A stretch of DNA of 44,624 bases from CAYNVS01 sp964400725. Lineage in GTDB: Bacteria > Myxococcota_A > SURF-8 > CAYNVS01. The position numbers were made by a program, and so were the translations under genes. Where the stretch lies: positions 1-44,624 of the forward strand of contig CAYNVS010000025.1 in the NCBI GenBank assembly GCA_964400725.1. The letters are read 5' to 3'. Shown in pieces: positions 10,101-17,133 of this stretch. The stretch's first letter is position 1. Each line of letters begins with the position of its first letter. A model generated the notes under the pieces. That model was not told the origin of the DNA. It worked only from the letters and a program-made list of their open reading frames with translations, and ran no database searches.

Positions 10101-13100
10101 GCTCATTCTTGCGCCGCTGTTCGAGGCCGAAGGGGAGTTCGACCGCTTGATAGAAATGTTGAACGTACAGATACGCCGCAACGAAGACGCGCGTATAAAA
10201 CGCGGCCTCAACGAGCGCATCGCGAATATATACGAGCAGGAAAAGATGGACGCCGGAAGCGCGTTCGGCTACTGGAAAGCGGCCATAGCCGCCGAGCCGC
10301 ACGACGACGGGCTCGCCGACAAGCTCGCCAAGCTGGCGATAGAGCTTGAAAAGTGGGACGACCTCGTTCTGCATTACATTTCCATTCTGCCGTCAGTCGA
10401 GGGCGACGACGAGCTGCTTTACAAATACCGCGTCCGCATCGGCGACATTTACCTCAACAAGCTCGCTTCCAGCGCGGACGCCGAGGGGTATTACCGCAAG
10501 GCTCTGGATCAGCGCCCCAAAGAGCTGCGTCTTGTCGAAACGCTGGAATACATTTACGAAGAGCTCGAAGACTACAAACCGCTGGTCGAAATGCTTTACC
10601 GCAAAGCCGACCTTCTGCAGGAGGTCGTGGAGAAGCTGCCGGTTTACTTCCGCGCCGCCAAAACGCAGGAAGAGAAGCTGGGCGACGTCGAGGGAGCCGT
10701 TTCCACCTACAATCTCATTCTTTCGTTGCAGCCGGCGAATTTCAACGCGCTGGCCGAGCTCGACAGGCTTTACCAAAGGCGCGAGGACTGGACGAACCTC
10801 GAATCGGTTTTGGAGCGGCTGGCCAATCTGGCCGAGGCTCCGCGCCAAAAGCTCGATTACATTTACCGCCGCGGTCAGGTTTGGCAGTTCAAACTTAACG
10901 ACGTAAACCGCGCCATCGACCTTTACAGCGAAATACTTTCCAAAGACCGCGAATACGAAAACGCGTACGCCTCGCTTACCGATTTGTGCGGCGACGCGGC
11001 GCATCAGGACAAAGCCATCGGCGTGCTGAAGCCGATTTACGAGGAAGAAGACAGATGGGACCGCATCGTGGACGTTTACGAGCGCAAGCTCGCCACGATG
11101 ACCGACAAGGAAGCCCGCATAGAGCTTTTGACCGAAATTAAGGAAATCCACGAGCTCCGCTTGGAGGACAAGACGAGCGCGTTCAAGTCGGCCAGAAGGC
11201 TTTATTTGGAAGACATTTCCAACCCGATTTCTTGGGCGGAGCTTGAGCGTCTGGCGGTCGATACCGGCGGGTACGACGGACTTGTCGAAACCTACCTTGA
11301 GATTATCGACGCGATAGAGGACGTGGAGCGGCGCATCGAGCTGCTGATGCACGTGGGAAGCATCTGCGAGGACAAGCTGGGCGATTCGCAGAAGGCGATA
11401 GACCAGTACCGCAAGGCTTTGTCGCTGGACGACAAAAAGCTCGACTGCGTGGAGAAGCTCGACAAACTTTACGAAAAAGAGTCGATGTGGGCCGAGCTGT
11501 CCAACATCATCAACCACCGCATCGGCCTCATCGCCGACAAGCGCGTCATACTGTCCGAAAAGCTGCGCCTCGCCTCGATATGGGAGAAGAAGCTCGAAGA
11601 CAAAGAGGCCGCTATCGGCATATTCGAGGACATTCTGTCCGAGGCGCCCGACAACATCGAGGCTCTGGAGGCTTTGCAGAGGCTTTACGAGGAGCTTGAA
11701 CGCTGGGAGCAGCTGGTTCAGATATTGCGCGCCGAAGTCCGCATCGCCCGCGGCGACGCAAAGAAGGCTTCGCTGTACGCTCAGATGGGCGACGTTCTCT
11801 TCCTCAAGCTAGGCCAGCCGCAGGACGCGCTTGCGATTTACAACAGAGTGCTTCAGTTCGACGAAAACAACGTAAGCGTAGTTTCGAGGCTTGAAAGCCT
11901 GTACGAGAACATGGAGCTGTGGGATCAGCTCGTCGTTCACCTGCAAAAGCAGCTGCGCCGCGCTAAAACGACGGAAGAGAAGGTCGCTTGCAATAAAAAG
12001 CTCGCGAACGTTTACCGCAAGCGCCTGAACATGGAAGACAAAGCGGTAACGCTTTACCACAAAGTCCTTGAAATAGCCGCGGACGACATGGAAGCGGTCG
12101 GCGAGCTTGAAAGCATTTACATCGCCAACAAGGCGTGGAGCAAACTCGCGGAGCTGCTAAATCAACTTCAATACAAAGTTGACGACGTCAAGCGCCGCCA
12201 GCTCAACGTCAGACTTTCGTCGCTGTACTTCCAATACGTAAAGGACGAGCAGCGCGCGATAGAATACGCCCGCAAGGCTCTTGACAACAACCCGCAGCTG
12301 GACGAGCTGAACAGGCTCGAAGAGATATTCCGCGACTCCGGACGCCACGAGATTTACGGCGAAATAATCACCAAGCAAATCGCCGTAGCCGACGAGCCGA
12401 AACAGAAGATTTACCTGCTGTTCAGGCTGGCCGATTTGTCGCTATTGAACGGCGACAAGCCCAAGGCTATAGAGTGCTTCGAGCGCGCGCTCGAAATCGA
12501 GCCGAACAATCTTCAGGCCGCCGAGAACCTCGAAACGCTTTACATCGACGCCCAGCGCTGGGACAGACTCGCCGTCATTTACGAGGCGATGCTGCGCGAA
12601 TACACCGAAGGAGAGGAGCGGCTCAACACGCTGCTCAAGCTGGCCGACTGCTACCAGAACAGACTGCGCGACGTCGCCAACGCCTTTGACGTTTACGCCG
12701 TGGCTCTCTCCGAGAACCCGTACCGCTACGAGCTTATTGAAATCAGCGAAGACCTTGCGCGCCAGTGCAACAAGGTCGAGCAGCTTGTTACCGTTTACAA
12801 AGACATAGCCGACATCGTCCCCGATAAGAGCCGCCAGAAGGCTTTGTGCTACAAAATCGCGTCCATCAGCGAGCGCGACCTGCGCGACATGGAGGCTGCC
12901 GCGGCTTACTATACGCAGTACATCGAGTTCGGCGAGTACGACGAGCGCGCCGTGGAGTTTTTAATCGAGTACAACCGCGCCAAAATGCGCTACAACGAGC
13001 TTATAGCCATTTACGAGCTGAAGCTCGCCAAGGCGAACGTTAAAGACAAGGTGGACATCTACCTCAAAATCGGCGAGATTTACCGCGACAACCTCAACGA

Positions 13101-16100
13101 GTTCGACAAGGCCATCTCGGCGTTCCGCAAGGCGCACGACTACGACGACGCCAACATGACGACAATCGACATACTGATCGATTTGCTTAAGTTCGTGGAA
13201 GACTTCCAAGGCTACGTCGATATGTTGAAGCAAAAGCTGCACCTTACCGGCGACCACGAAGGGCAGGAGAGCATTAGGCTGGAACTGGCCGCAACGTACG
13301 AGAAGACGTTCAACGACGCGAAGAACGCCAAGGTTTACTACCGCGCAATTATCGCCGACAACCCGAACCACACCGACAGTTTGGACGCCTTGGAGCGCAT
13401 ATACGAGGCGGAAGAGAACTGGGACGAGCTGCTTGAAACGCTTTCCCGCAAAGTCGCGGTTCACAAAAATCCGGAACTGCGCATCGAGATTTATTTCAAA
13501 ATGGCCGGCATCTGGGAGACGCGCTTCGACCAGCTCGAAATGGCTATACAATATCTCGAAAAGATTTTGCAGATAGACGAATCCAACGTCAAAGCCATCG
13601 GCGAGCTGGAGCGCATTTACAAGCACATCGGCGACTTCCAGAACCTCATCGAGGCGTACAAACGCCACATCGCGCAAATCGCGGAAGCCGAGGATATCGT
13701 CAAGCTGTACTGCGAAATAGGCCGCATTTATTACGAATCGCTGTCCGACCCCGGCGAAGCGATTAAATACCTCAACAAGGCTTTGAGCATCGACAACGAG
13801 AACTTCTACGTATTGGACACTTTGAGCAACCTTTATATTAAGGGCGAAAAGTGGGACAAGACGATTGAAACCTATCAAAAAATGGTTTCGCTGACCGAGG
13901 ACAAAGCCGTGCGCACAGATTACATAATGCGCATCGCCGAAATATTCAAGGACAAGCTCAACAACGTAAAGGCCGCCGAAGGCCAGTTGAAGGCGCTGTT
14001 CAACGAGGACGATGACTACGTGCCGGCCATCCGCGCGCTGCGCCGCTTCTACCGCTCCATCAATAGATGGGAAGACTTCCTCATCATGGCGGAGCACGAG
14101 AAAGACCGCATCACCGATAAGAAGGACATGGCTCTGCTGCTGCACGAAGAGGCGCTTTATTACAAGGAGCAGAAAGGGGACGTCGCCAAGGCGATTACCC
14201 TGTTAAAGCAGGCTTTAGGCTACAACAACCTCTTCGGCGACGCGATTAAGGAACTTGCGGCTTTGTCGTTCGACAACCAGATTTGGCAGGACGCGTGGAA
14301 CTTCCTCAACGCCAGTCTGCCCTATTACGATCAGGACGACGAGAACGAGAGCAAAGAGCTTGCAAAGGTATTTTACAAGCTGGGGCGCGTGGCCGAGAAG
14401 ATGGGAAACATGGAGATAGCCCTCAAGCATTACAACGAGTCGTACAAGCGCGACTCCGATTCGCTCGAATGCCTCGAATCGCTTTCCGACGCTTACTACG
14501 CGAGAGAAGACTGGGAGCAGGCGTTCCGCTTCTATCAAACCATTCTCGTGCGCTTCCGCGCCAACAAGACGACCGAGCAGTTAGTCGGCCTCTTCTGCCG
14601 TTTGGGCGAAATCAACGGCAAGATACAGAAGCACGAGATAGCTGTGCGCATGTACGAGAAGGCTCTGGAGATAGACCCGAACAGCGTCATCGCTCTTTCG
14701 GAGTCGGTGAAATACTACGAGTCGCTTGAGCGCTGGGCGAAAGTGATTAAATACCGCGTAACGCTCGCCAAGCTATTAACGAAAGAAGAGTCGTTCGGCC
14801 AATGGGTGGCGATAGGCGACATTTACGCCGAACGCCTTAAGCAGAAGCGCGAAGGATTAGAAGCATACAAGCGCGCCATGATGGTCAAGGCGGACGACGC
14901 CAACCTGCTCGCGCGCGTGGCCGACATTCTGCTGGAACTGGAAAAGTATCCCGACGCGATAGCCGCCTACCGCAAGCTGCTGGCCGTCGAGACCGACCGG
15001 AGCCGCAAGTACGCTCTCAATATAAAAATCGGAGACTTGTACCGCGAACATACCGACGAGCCGGCTTTGGGCGCCGCATTCTACAACTCGGCTCTCGACA
15101 TCGACCCGTCCGACGAGAGCGTTTTCGACAAGCTGGAAACGTTCCTTTTAAGCAAGAACCTGCTTGAAGAGCTCGACTCGGCCTACCGCCAGCAGATTGC
15201 GCGCCTTGCGACCGAGCGGTCCGAGGACAAGATAAACCTGTGGCGCAAACTCTCCATACTGCTCGTATCCAAGCTGGGCAAGGTGGACGAAGGCATAAGG
15301 GCGTACGAGATAATAGTCGGAATGAAGCCGGGCGACATGAAGCACAAGCTCGCGTTGGCGGAGCTGTACGCCCGCGACCCGCACTACTACGACAAGGCGC
15401 TGGCCATTCACGAGGGAATACTGGCGGAGAACATTTACAACCCTGAGGCGCATCAGGCGCTATTCGACCTCAACTTCAACCTGTCGCGCTTCGACAAAGC
15501 GTTCCTGCACGCGAGCGTGCTCGATTACTTGGGCGGCGGCGAGAAGAAGGCGAAGGAATTTTACGCTCAGCACTCCAAAGAGCGCTCCACCGAGCCGCTG
15601 GACTACATCGACCGCAAGGAATGGTTCAACTACGTCGTTCATCACGACGGGCAAAACATGGCCGGTCAGGCTCTCGCCATACTTTACCATCACGTCGAGA
15701 GCTTCGCCTCCCGCGATATAAAGGCGCTTGGAGTTAAAAAGAAGGACAGACAGGATTTGGCCGACTCGCTGTCGATTTGCAACCACATCAATCAAGTCTT
15801 GCGCACTATGGGCGCGCCGGAGCCGGAAGTTTACGTAAAGGGAAGCGTCGTTGACAGAATAGACGTCGGCGACGTTTATCCGCCTACGCTGCTCGTTCCC
15901 GACGATATGTTCTCCGGACATTCCAAGGCCGATACGCTGTTCCACATAGGCCGCGCCGCCACAATAGCGCGCCCAGACTTTATAATGGCGCACATTTATC
16001 CGCCGGACGAGCTGCACCAAATATTAGAGGCGGCTATGACGATGGTCAACCCCAAGCTGCCGGTGCGCAACGACCCGAAGAAGGTGGCCGAGCGTCGCAA

Positions 16101-16404
16101 GCAGATTGAGAAGGGGCTGTCCAAAAAGCACCGCCCGCAGCTGGAGCAGTATATTTCCGAGTTCATCGAAACGCTGGATTCGTTCGACTTCAACCGCTGG
16201 TACGCGTCGGTTTACTACACCGCAAACCGCACCGGCCTAATCGTCAGCAACGATTTCAAAACGGCGATGAAGTGGGTGGAGATTTACTCGCAGGGACAGA
16301 ACGACGCTTGGATTGAGGCGCAGAAGAAAGACCTTTTGACTTTCTGGATTTCCGAAGGCTACGCCTACCTGCGCGCCAAGAAGCTAGGCTTTGCAATTTC
16401 GTAG
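4132..16404 (+). CDS. Giant TPR-repeat protein, AgmK/GltI-like (4090 residues)
   Basis: One uninterrupted frame. Residues 1 to about 3820 are degenerate TPR/HAT-type helical repeats in double units of about 72 residues, so roughly 50 units. The recurring pattern is Trp/Leu-rich (ExWexLVxxYE), then LAxIYExKL, then AxxxYxxAL with DPxN. There is no signal peptide or membrane segment, so it should be a cytoplasmic scaffold. The last 265 residues (from about 3825) are a separate globular domain that includes PPTLLVPDDMFSGHSKADTL and HIGRAATIARPD. The nearest known family by architecture is the giant TPR protein AgmK/GltI of Myxococcus xanthus gliding motility; this is recalled, not searched. The ribosome site is AGAGG (4119-4123). 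A small two-domain protein follows 46 bases later. The function is inferred as a large protein-protein scaffold, probably for an envelope or motility machine. Confidence 0.9.
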   Translation: MDKQIKNYLKILETTPENVPAFKALEKIFKEKENWIDLVSLYEKRAEAVTSHVDELFINAATICKEKLEMPDEMERLLLRLLEKQPANEKAGAMLEAYYEESKQTAKIRRLLEERYKVETEPDRKCKAAVKLSSLAKAEGDDAAALSFALEALEHKENDPEALSALRQIRLDMRDFDAALSVMEKEIGLCGAGENAIKIISDTAKALSEDPFELERAKELYGRVKEMTNGKKKVAAIDAEIKKLDEIKDNYAQIVSQLLEEALNRQNKSEAAEAFLKAAAYTYLYNPKDEQTITDSLSKALLLSPTNIRAINLAERFFTEKKDDQKLLAFYKSVAEKAIDGKLKAYCLAKAGHILKTLGEEQTATDLFLEAFESDPTLDEPFAAVCEILRAKEAYSELARKYEKRVELAPDKAFKVRNLVGLAKLMRDNLRSPLTAQDFFAEAFELDPGCIEAGAALVDSFVADERFDDAAPVLKNLVENEKDEAKRAQYAATLAGIYLDKLADGQLAFEYARKSLDLAPQNAETAELLCKAAESCDKFEDAVALLREATGKIDRDDKAPRRALMLLAATVLDRQLSSYDEAEKMYLRILEENESDLESMRLLARLYQKDEKWERLVNVYEQIVEGAEDDEEKRSLLMEAAQIVEIELGDKRRASGLYARALDKFPEEIEAYKRLEELYFDLGEWEKLADVIRREFAHITSMSEKVSLYFKLGDICEKKLDKLDEAVLSYSEALRIDDNHYQSIEALERLLATSKDTDLIFTALEPYYLRKREFGKLDDGYKSLLAAAKGAPERSALYKKLATLNAEYLYKMDDAYGYLEQALSNNPADVALLPQMRNLAKEINESRRLVKLLSEQSGLLEDPEIVAKYLLVEAQVYMDELNDPESAEKSLLKAYAKSPVNQEVLRSVVEFYRFIENWENFAQYAEKAVLLQTDAAERTKLSLEMAVCYRSRLNKLDAAILILETLLTSDVSIAEARVMLRRFYREAENFDKLTAHLKRELEIVKSDDEIIDVKLELAQIYNDVYGDAKTACATYGEVVALNSRQETAILGLERMLSVAEAKHEAAGYLAPIYERHGEFEKLVTALSVLFETDESGDKKREYAEKLSNISLIELNRKNDAFQWILKAYLYSPAVEPGSNMETLSVDTGDFESYLATLDEKKKIVDDRKKLETIVLKQSQIAYEELREFERAIGYLKDFLDADDASVPVMEAAERVYERQENYEALYKLWERKVGKLEERSARRELKLRMASLLRTQLNDLPAARQILEDLLKERDNDVEVIERLEIVLSGLGDFRALLELYRHKMGLIKEDSETVPLRIKIGELHEDKLGEPEEAQKVYIGVIRNYYESELAQKLVDRLLGQENMQLAVADEIELKLTKDKNWEKLVLVHEIQLKHNKDKDAKQKLLSKLSAIYQEKLKDPVKAFEGFARVFVEDPFNDGALFEIEKLASELAYWKELAAVYDQAADRTGDARERARDLLLKAAQLYEEILALQDEAIKTYRKALNHDPVNMTAIKSLEALCRKAELWSELVDIYKQRVNLAADNAEKIELYWYICDIYENPNQLNDKIASIPYFEALFELDETSQKVQTTLCELYDQTENWEKKAAVFEKQIKLASDIDAKVEKMMELARLFENKLQRYPSAIEWFKSVIGLDETHEEAFKALETYLALDEYQKDLAYFMAPLYLHKELWPDYIKTLEYQVNFAEENEVKGNLLVTISGVYEKRLEDQRSAFDAYSRALRRMPGSEFIQDELLRLAIALVRFDDLAALYEELIGKSEGEEESEARNELLIALYLRAAALYEEYIKDNDKATAKLQALIKIDPKRREALNRQERIYNVGHKWYELIETLRLKLAISTGLDETKDLNFRIANIYEEELSRNDMAIATYREMLALDERDRDILHSLARLCRTEQMWSDLIGVFEHELRILSPEEHPWGIKAQMAQIKWQKLGLIDEAQELLKEITTYAPDHIEARDLLELMLAAEDCELGASLILAPLFEAEGEFDRLIEMLNVQIRRNEDARIKRGLNERIANIYEQEKMDAGSAFGYWKAAIAAEPHDDGLADKLAKLAIELEKWDDLVLHYISILPSVEGDDELLYKYRVRIGDIYLNKLASSADAEGYYRKALDQRPKELRLVETLEYIYEELEDYKPLVEMLYRKADLLQEVVEKLPVYFRAAKTQEEKLGDVEGAVSTYNLILSLQPANFNALAELDRLYQRREDWTNLESVLERLANLAEAPRQKLDYIYRRGQVWQFKLNDVNRAIDLYSEILSKDREYENAYASLTDLCGDAAHQDKAIGVLKPIYEEEDRWDRIVDVYERKLATMTDKEARIELLTEIKEIHELRLEDKTSAFKSARRLYLEDISNPISWAELERLAVDTGGYDGLVETYLEIIDAIEDVERRIELLMHVGSICEDKLGDSQKAIDQYRKALSLDDKKLDCVEKLDKLYEKESMWAELSNIINHRIGLIADKRVILSEKLRLASIWEKKLEDKEAAIGIFEDILSEAPDNIEALEALQRLYEELERWEQLVQILRAEVRIARGDAKKASLYAQMGDVLFLKLGQPQDALAIYNRVLQFDENNVSVVSRLESLYENMELWDQLVVHLQKQLRRAKTTEEKVACNKKLANVYRKRLNMEDKAVTLYHKVLEIAADDMEAVGELESIYIANKAWSKLAELLNQLQYKVDDVKRRQLNVRLSSLYFQYVKDEQRAIEYARKALDNNPQLDELNRLEEIFRDSGRHEIYGEIITKQIAVADEPKQKIYLLFRLADLSLLNGDKPKAIECFERALEIEPNNLQAAENLETLYIDAQRWDRLAVIYEAMLREYTEGEERLNTLLKLADCYQNRLRDVANAFDVYAVALSENPYRYELIEISEDLARQCNKVEQLVTVYKDIADIVPDKSRQKALCYKIASISERDLRDMEAAAAYYTQYIEFGEYDERAVEFLIEYNRAKMRYNELIAIYELKLAKANVKDKVDIYLKIGEIYRDNLNEFDKAISAFRKAHDYDDANMTTIDILIDLLKFVEDFQGYVDMLKQKLHLTGDHEGQESIRLELAATYEKTFNDAKNAKVYYRAIIADNPNHTDSLDALERIYEAEENWDELLETLSRKVAVHKNPELRIEIYFKMAGIWETRFDQLEMAIQYLEKILQIDESNVKAIGELERIYKHIGDFQNLIEAYKRHIAQIAEAEDIVKLYCEIGRIYYESLSDPGEAIKYLNKALSIDNENFYVLDTLSNLYIKGEKWDKTIETYQKMVSLTEDKAVRTDYIMRIAEIFKDKLNNVKAAEGQLKALFNEDDDYVPAIRALRRFYRSINRWEDFLIMAEHEKDRITDKKDMALLLHEEALYYKEQKGDVAKAITLLKQALGYNNLFGDAIKELAALSFDNQIWQDAWNFLNASLPYYDQDDENESKELAKVFYKLGRVAEKMGNMEIALKHYNESYKRDSDSLECLESLSDAYYAREDWEQAFRFYQTILVRFRANKTTEQLVGLFCRLGEINGKIQKHEIAVRMYEKALEIDPNSVIALSESVKYYESLERWAKVIKYRVTLAKLLTKEESFGQWVAIGDIYAERLKQKREGLEAYKRAMMVKADDANLLARVADILLELEKYPDAIAAYRKLLAVETDRSRKYALNIKIGDLYREHTDEPALGAAFYNSALDIDPSDESVFDKLETFLLSKNLLEELDSAYRQQIARLATERSEDKINLWRKLSILLVSKLGKVDEGIRAYEIIVGMKPGDMKHKLALAELYARDPHYYDKALAIHEGILAENIYNPEAHQALFDLNFNLSRFDKAFLHASVLDYLGGGEKKAKEFYAQHSKERSTEPLDYIDRKEWFNYVVHHDGQNMAGQALAILYHHVESFASRDIKALGVKKKDRQDLADSLSICNHINQVLRTMGAPEPEVYVKGSVVDRIDVGDVYPPTLLVPDDMFSGHSKADTLFHIGRAATIARPDFIMAHIYPPDELHQILEAAMTMVNPKLPVRNDPKKVAERRKQIEKGLSKKHRPQLEQYISEFIETLDSFDFNRWYASVYYTANRTGLIVSNDFKTAMKWVEIYSQGQNDAWIEAQKKDLLTFWISEGYAYLRAKKLGFAIS

Positions 16405-16450
16405 CGCGCCCCAAAGAGCGGCGCGGCGCGTTTTGCGCACGGAGGAGACT

Positions 16451-17002
16451 ATGTTCGACAAGCCGTTTGAAGCCCGCGTTGAGCAGCGCGTATTCGCCCG
16501 CCTGCCCGACGGCTCTTCGATTGAGGGGATTGCGTTTCTTCAGGCCAGAACGCTCGAACGCGCCGGCGGCGAGGCGGTTATCGATCTGCTTAACAGGCCG
16601 ACCGATTTTTTCTCGATAAAGGAAGACGGCGGCGGCTTCGTTCTTTTAAATAAGAACAACCTGCTCGATTTGCGCGTAAACGCAATCGACGGAGCCCGCG
16701 AGCTCGGCCTTACCCTGAAGGACGTTTTAGACGAGCAATATACGCGCGTTGAGGTTTGTCTGATCAACGGAGACAAGCTCAAAGGCAAAATGCCGATAGA
16801 TTTGCCCGCAAACAACCCTTTGCGCGCGCTTGACTGGATGAACATCGGTTTTTGTTTCGTATGTCTGCTGGCCGAAGACGAAATCATTTATCTGCCGCGC
16901 TCCTCGATTGCGTGGATGCGCGAGACCGGCGAAGAGCCGAAGCTGGAATATTCCATTTCGCAGACGATTGAGATTGAAGCGCCCAAAACGATGAAGAAGT
17001 GA
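16451..17002 (+). CDS. Small protein with two tandem copies of one beta-rich domain
   Basis: 183 residues. ATG 16451 is chosen for its strong ribosome site GGAGGA (16441-16446); a longer frame from 16391 would overlap the TPR gene. The two halves resemble each other. Each starts with a strand carrying DGSSIEG or GDKLKG, passes a segment with LLNRPTDFF or LRALDWMNIGF, and ends with a hydrophobic strand such as FVLLNKNNLLDLRV or IIYLPRSSIAWMRE. This suggests an internal duplication of a compact beta domain; it may belong to the DUF6812-like group, which I cannot confirm. There is no signal peptide. It lies 46 bases after the TPR gene and before a strong terminator, so it is probably co-transcribed and may be a partner of the scaffold. 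The biochemical function is unknown. Confidence 0.8.
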   Translation: MFDKPFEARVEQRVFARLPDGSSIEGIAFLQARTLERAGGEAVIDLLNRPTDFFSIKEDGGGFVLLNKNNLLDLRVNAIDGARELGLTLKDVLDEQYTRVEVCLINGDKLKGKMPIDLPANNPLRALDWMNIGFCFVCLLAEDEIIYLPRSSIAWMRETGEEPKLEYSISQTIEIEAPKTMKK

Positions 17003-17055
17003 ACGGCTGCGGCGATATTTATTTTCCGCAGACGTTTTTTTGCGCAGCCCCCCGC

Positions 17056-17085
17056 CCCTCTCCTCAAACGGAGAGGGATTTTTTT
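17056..17085 (+). terminator. Rho-independent terminator ending the TPR operon
   Basis: Perfect eight-base-pair stem CCCTCTCC (17056-17063) / GGAGAGGG (17070-17077), loop TCAAAC, then A and eight T. The stem and loop core (CTCTCC, CAAACGG) recurs in degenerate form near 30506-30527. Confidence 0.85.
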
Positions 17086-17105
17086 TCGGCGCCATTTACC
17101 CGGCC

Positions 17106-17119
17106 GCGCGCCGGCGCGC
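17106..17119. repeat. 14-bp GC palindrome in the convergent gap
   Basis: GCGCGCCGGCGCGC, perfect. It lies just past the stop codon of the radical SAM gene. There is no T-run on the minus strand, so it is at most a 3' hairpin. Confidence 0.4.
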
Positions 17120-17133
17120 CGCAAGAAAAAGGC

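Noticed and set aside
12961..14145. Long antisense frame (394 codons) inside the TPR gene, and similar ones at 8572-9651 and 10393-11517
   Set aside because: They mirror the regular codon use of the TPR repeats on the other strand, lack ribosome sites and have no family features.
4132..16404. CRISPR-like periodicity
   Set aside because: The repeat period is about 216 bases, the copies are diverged and they encode TPR helices in one frame.
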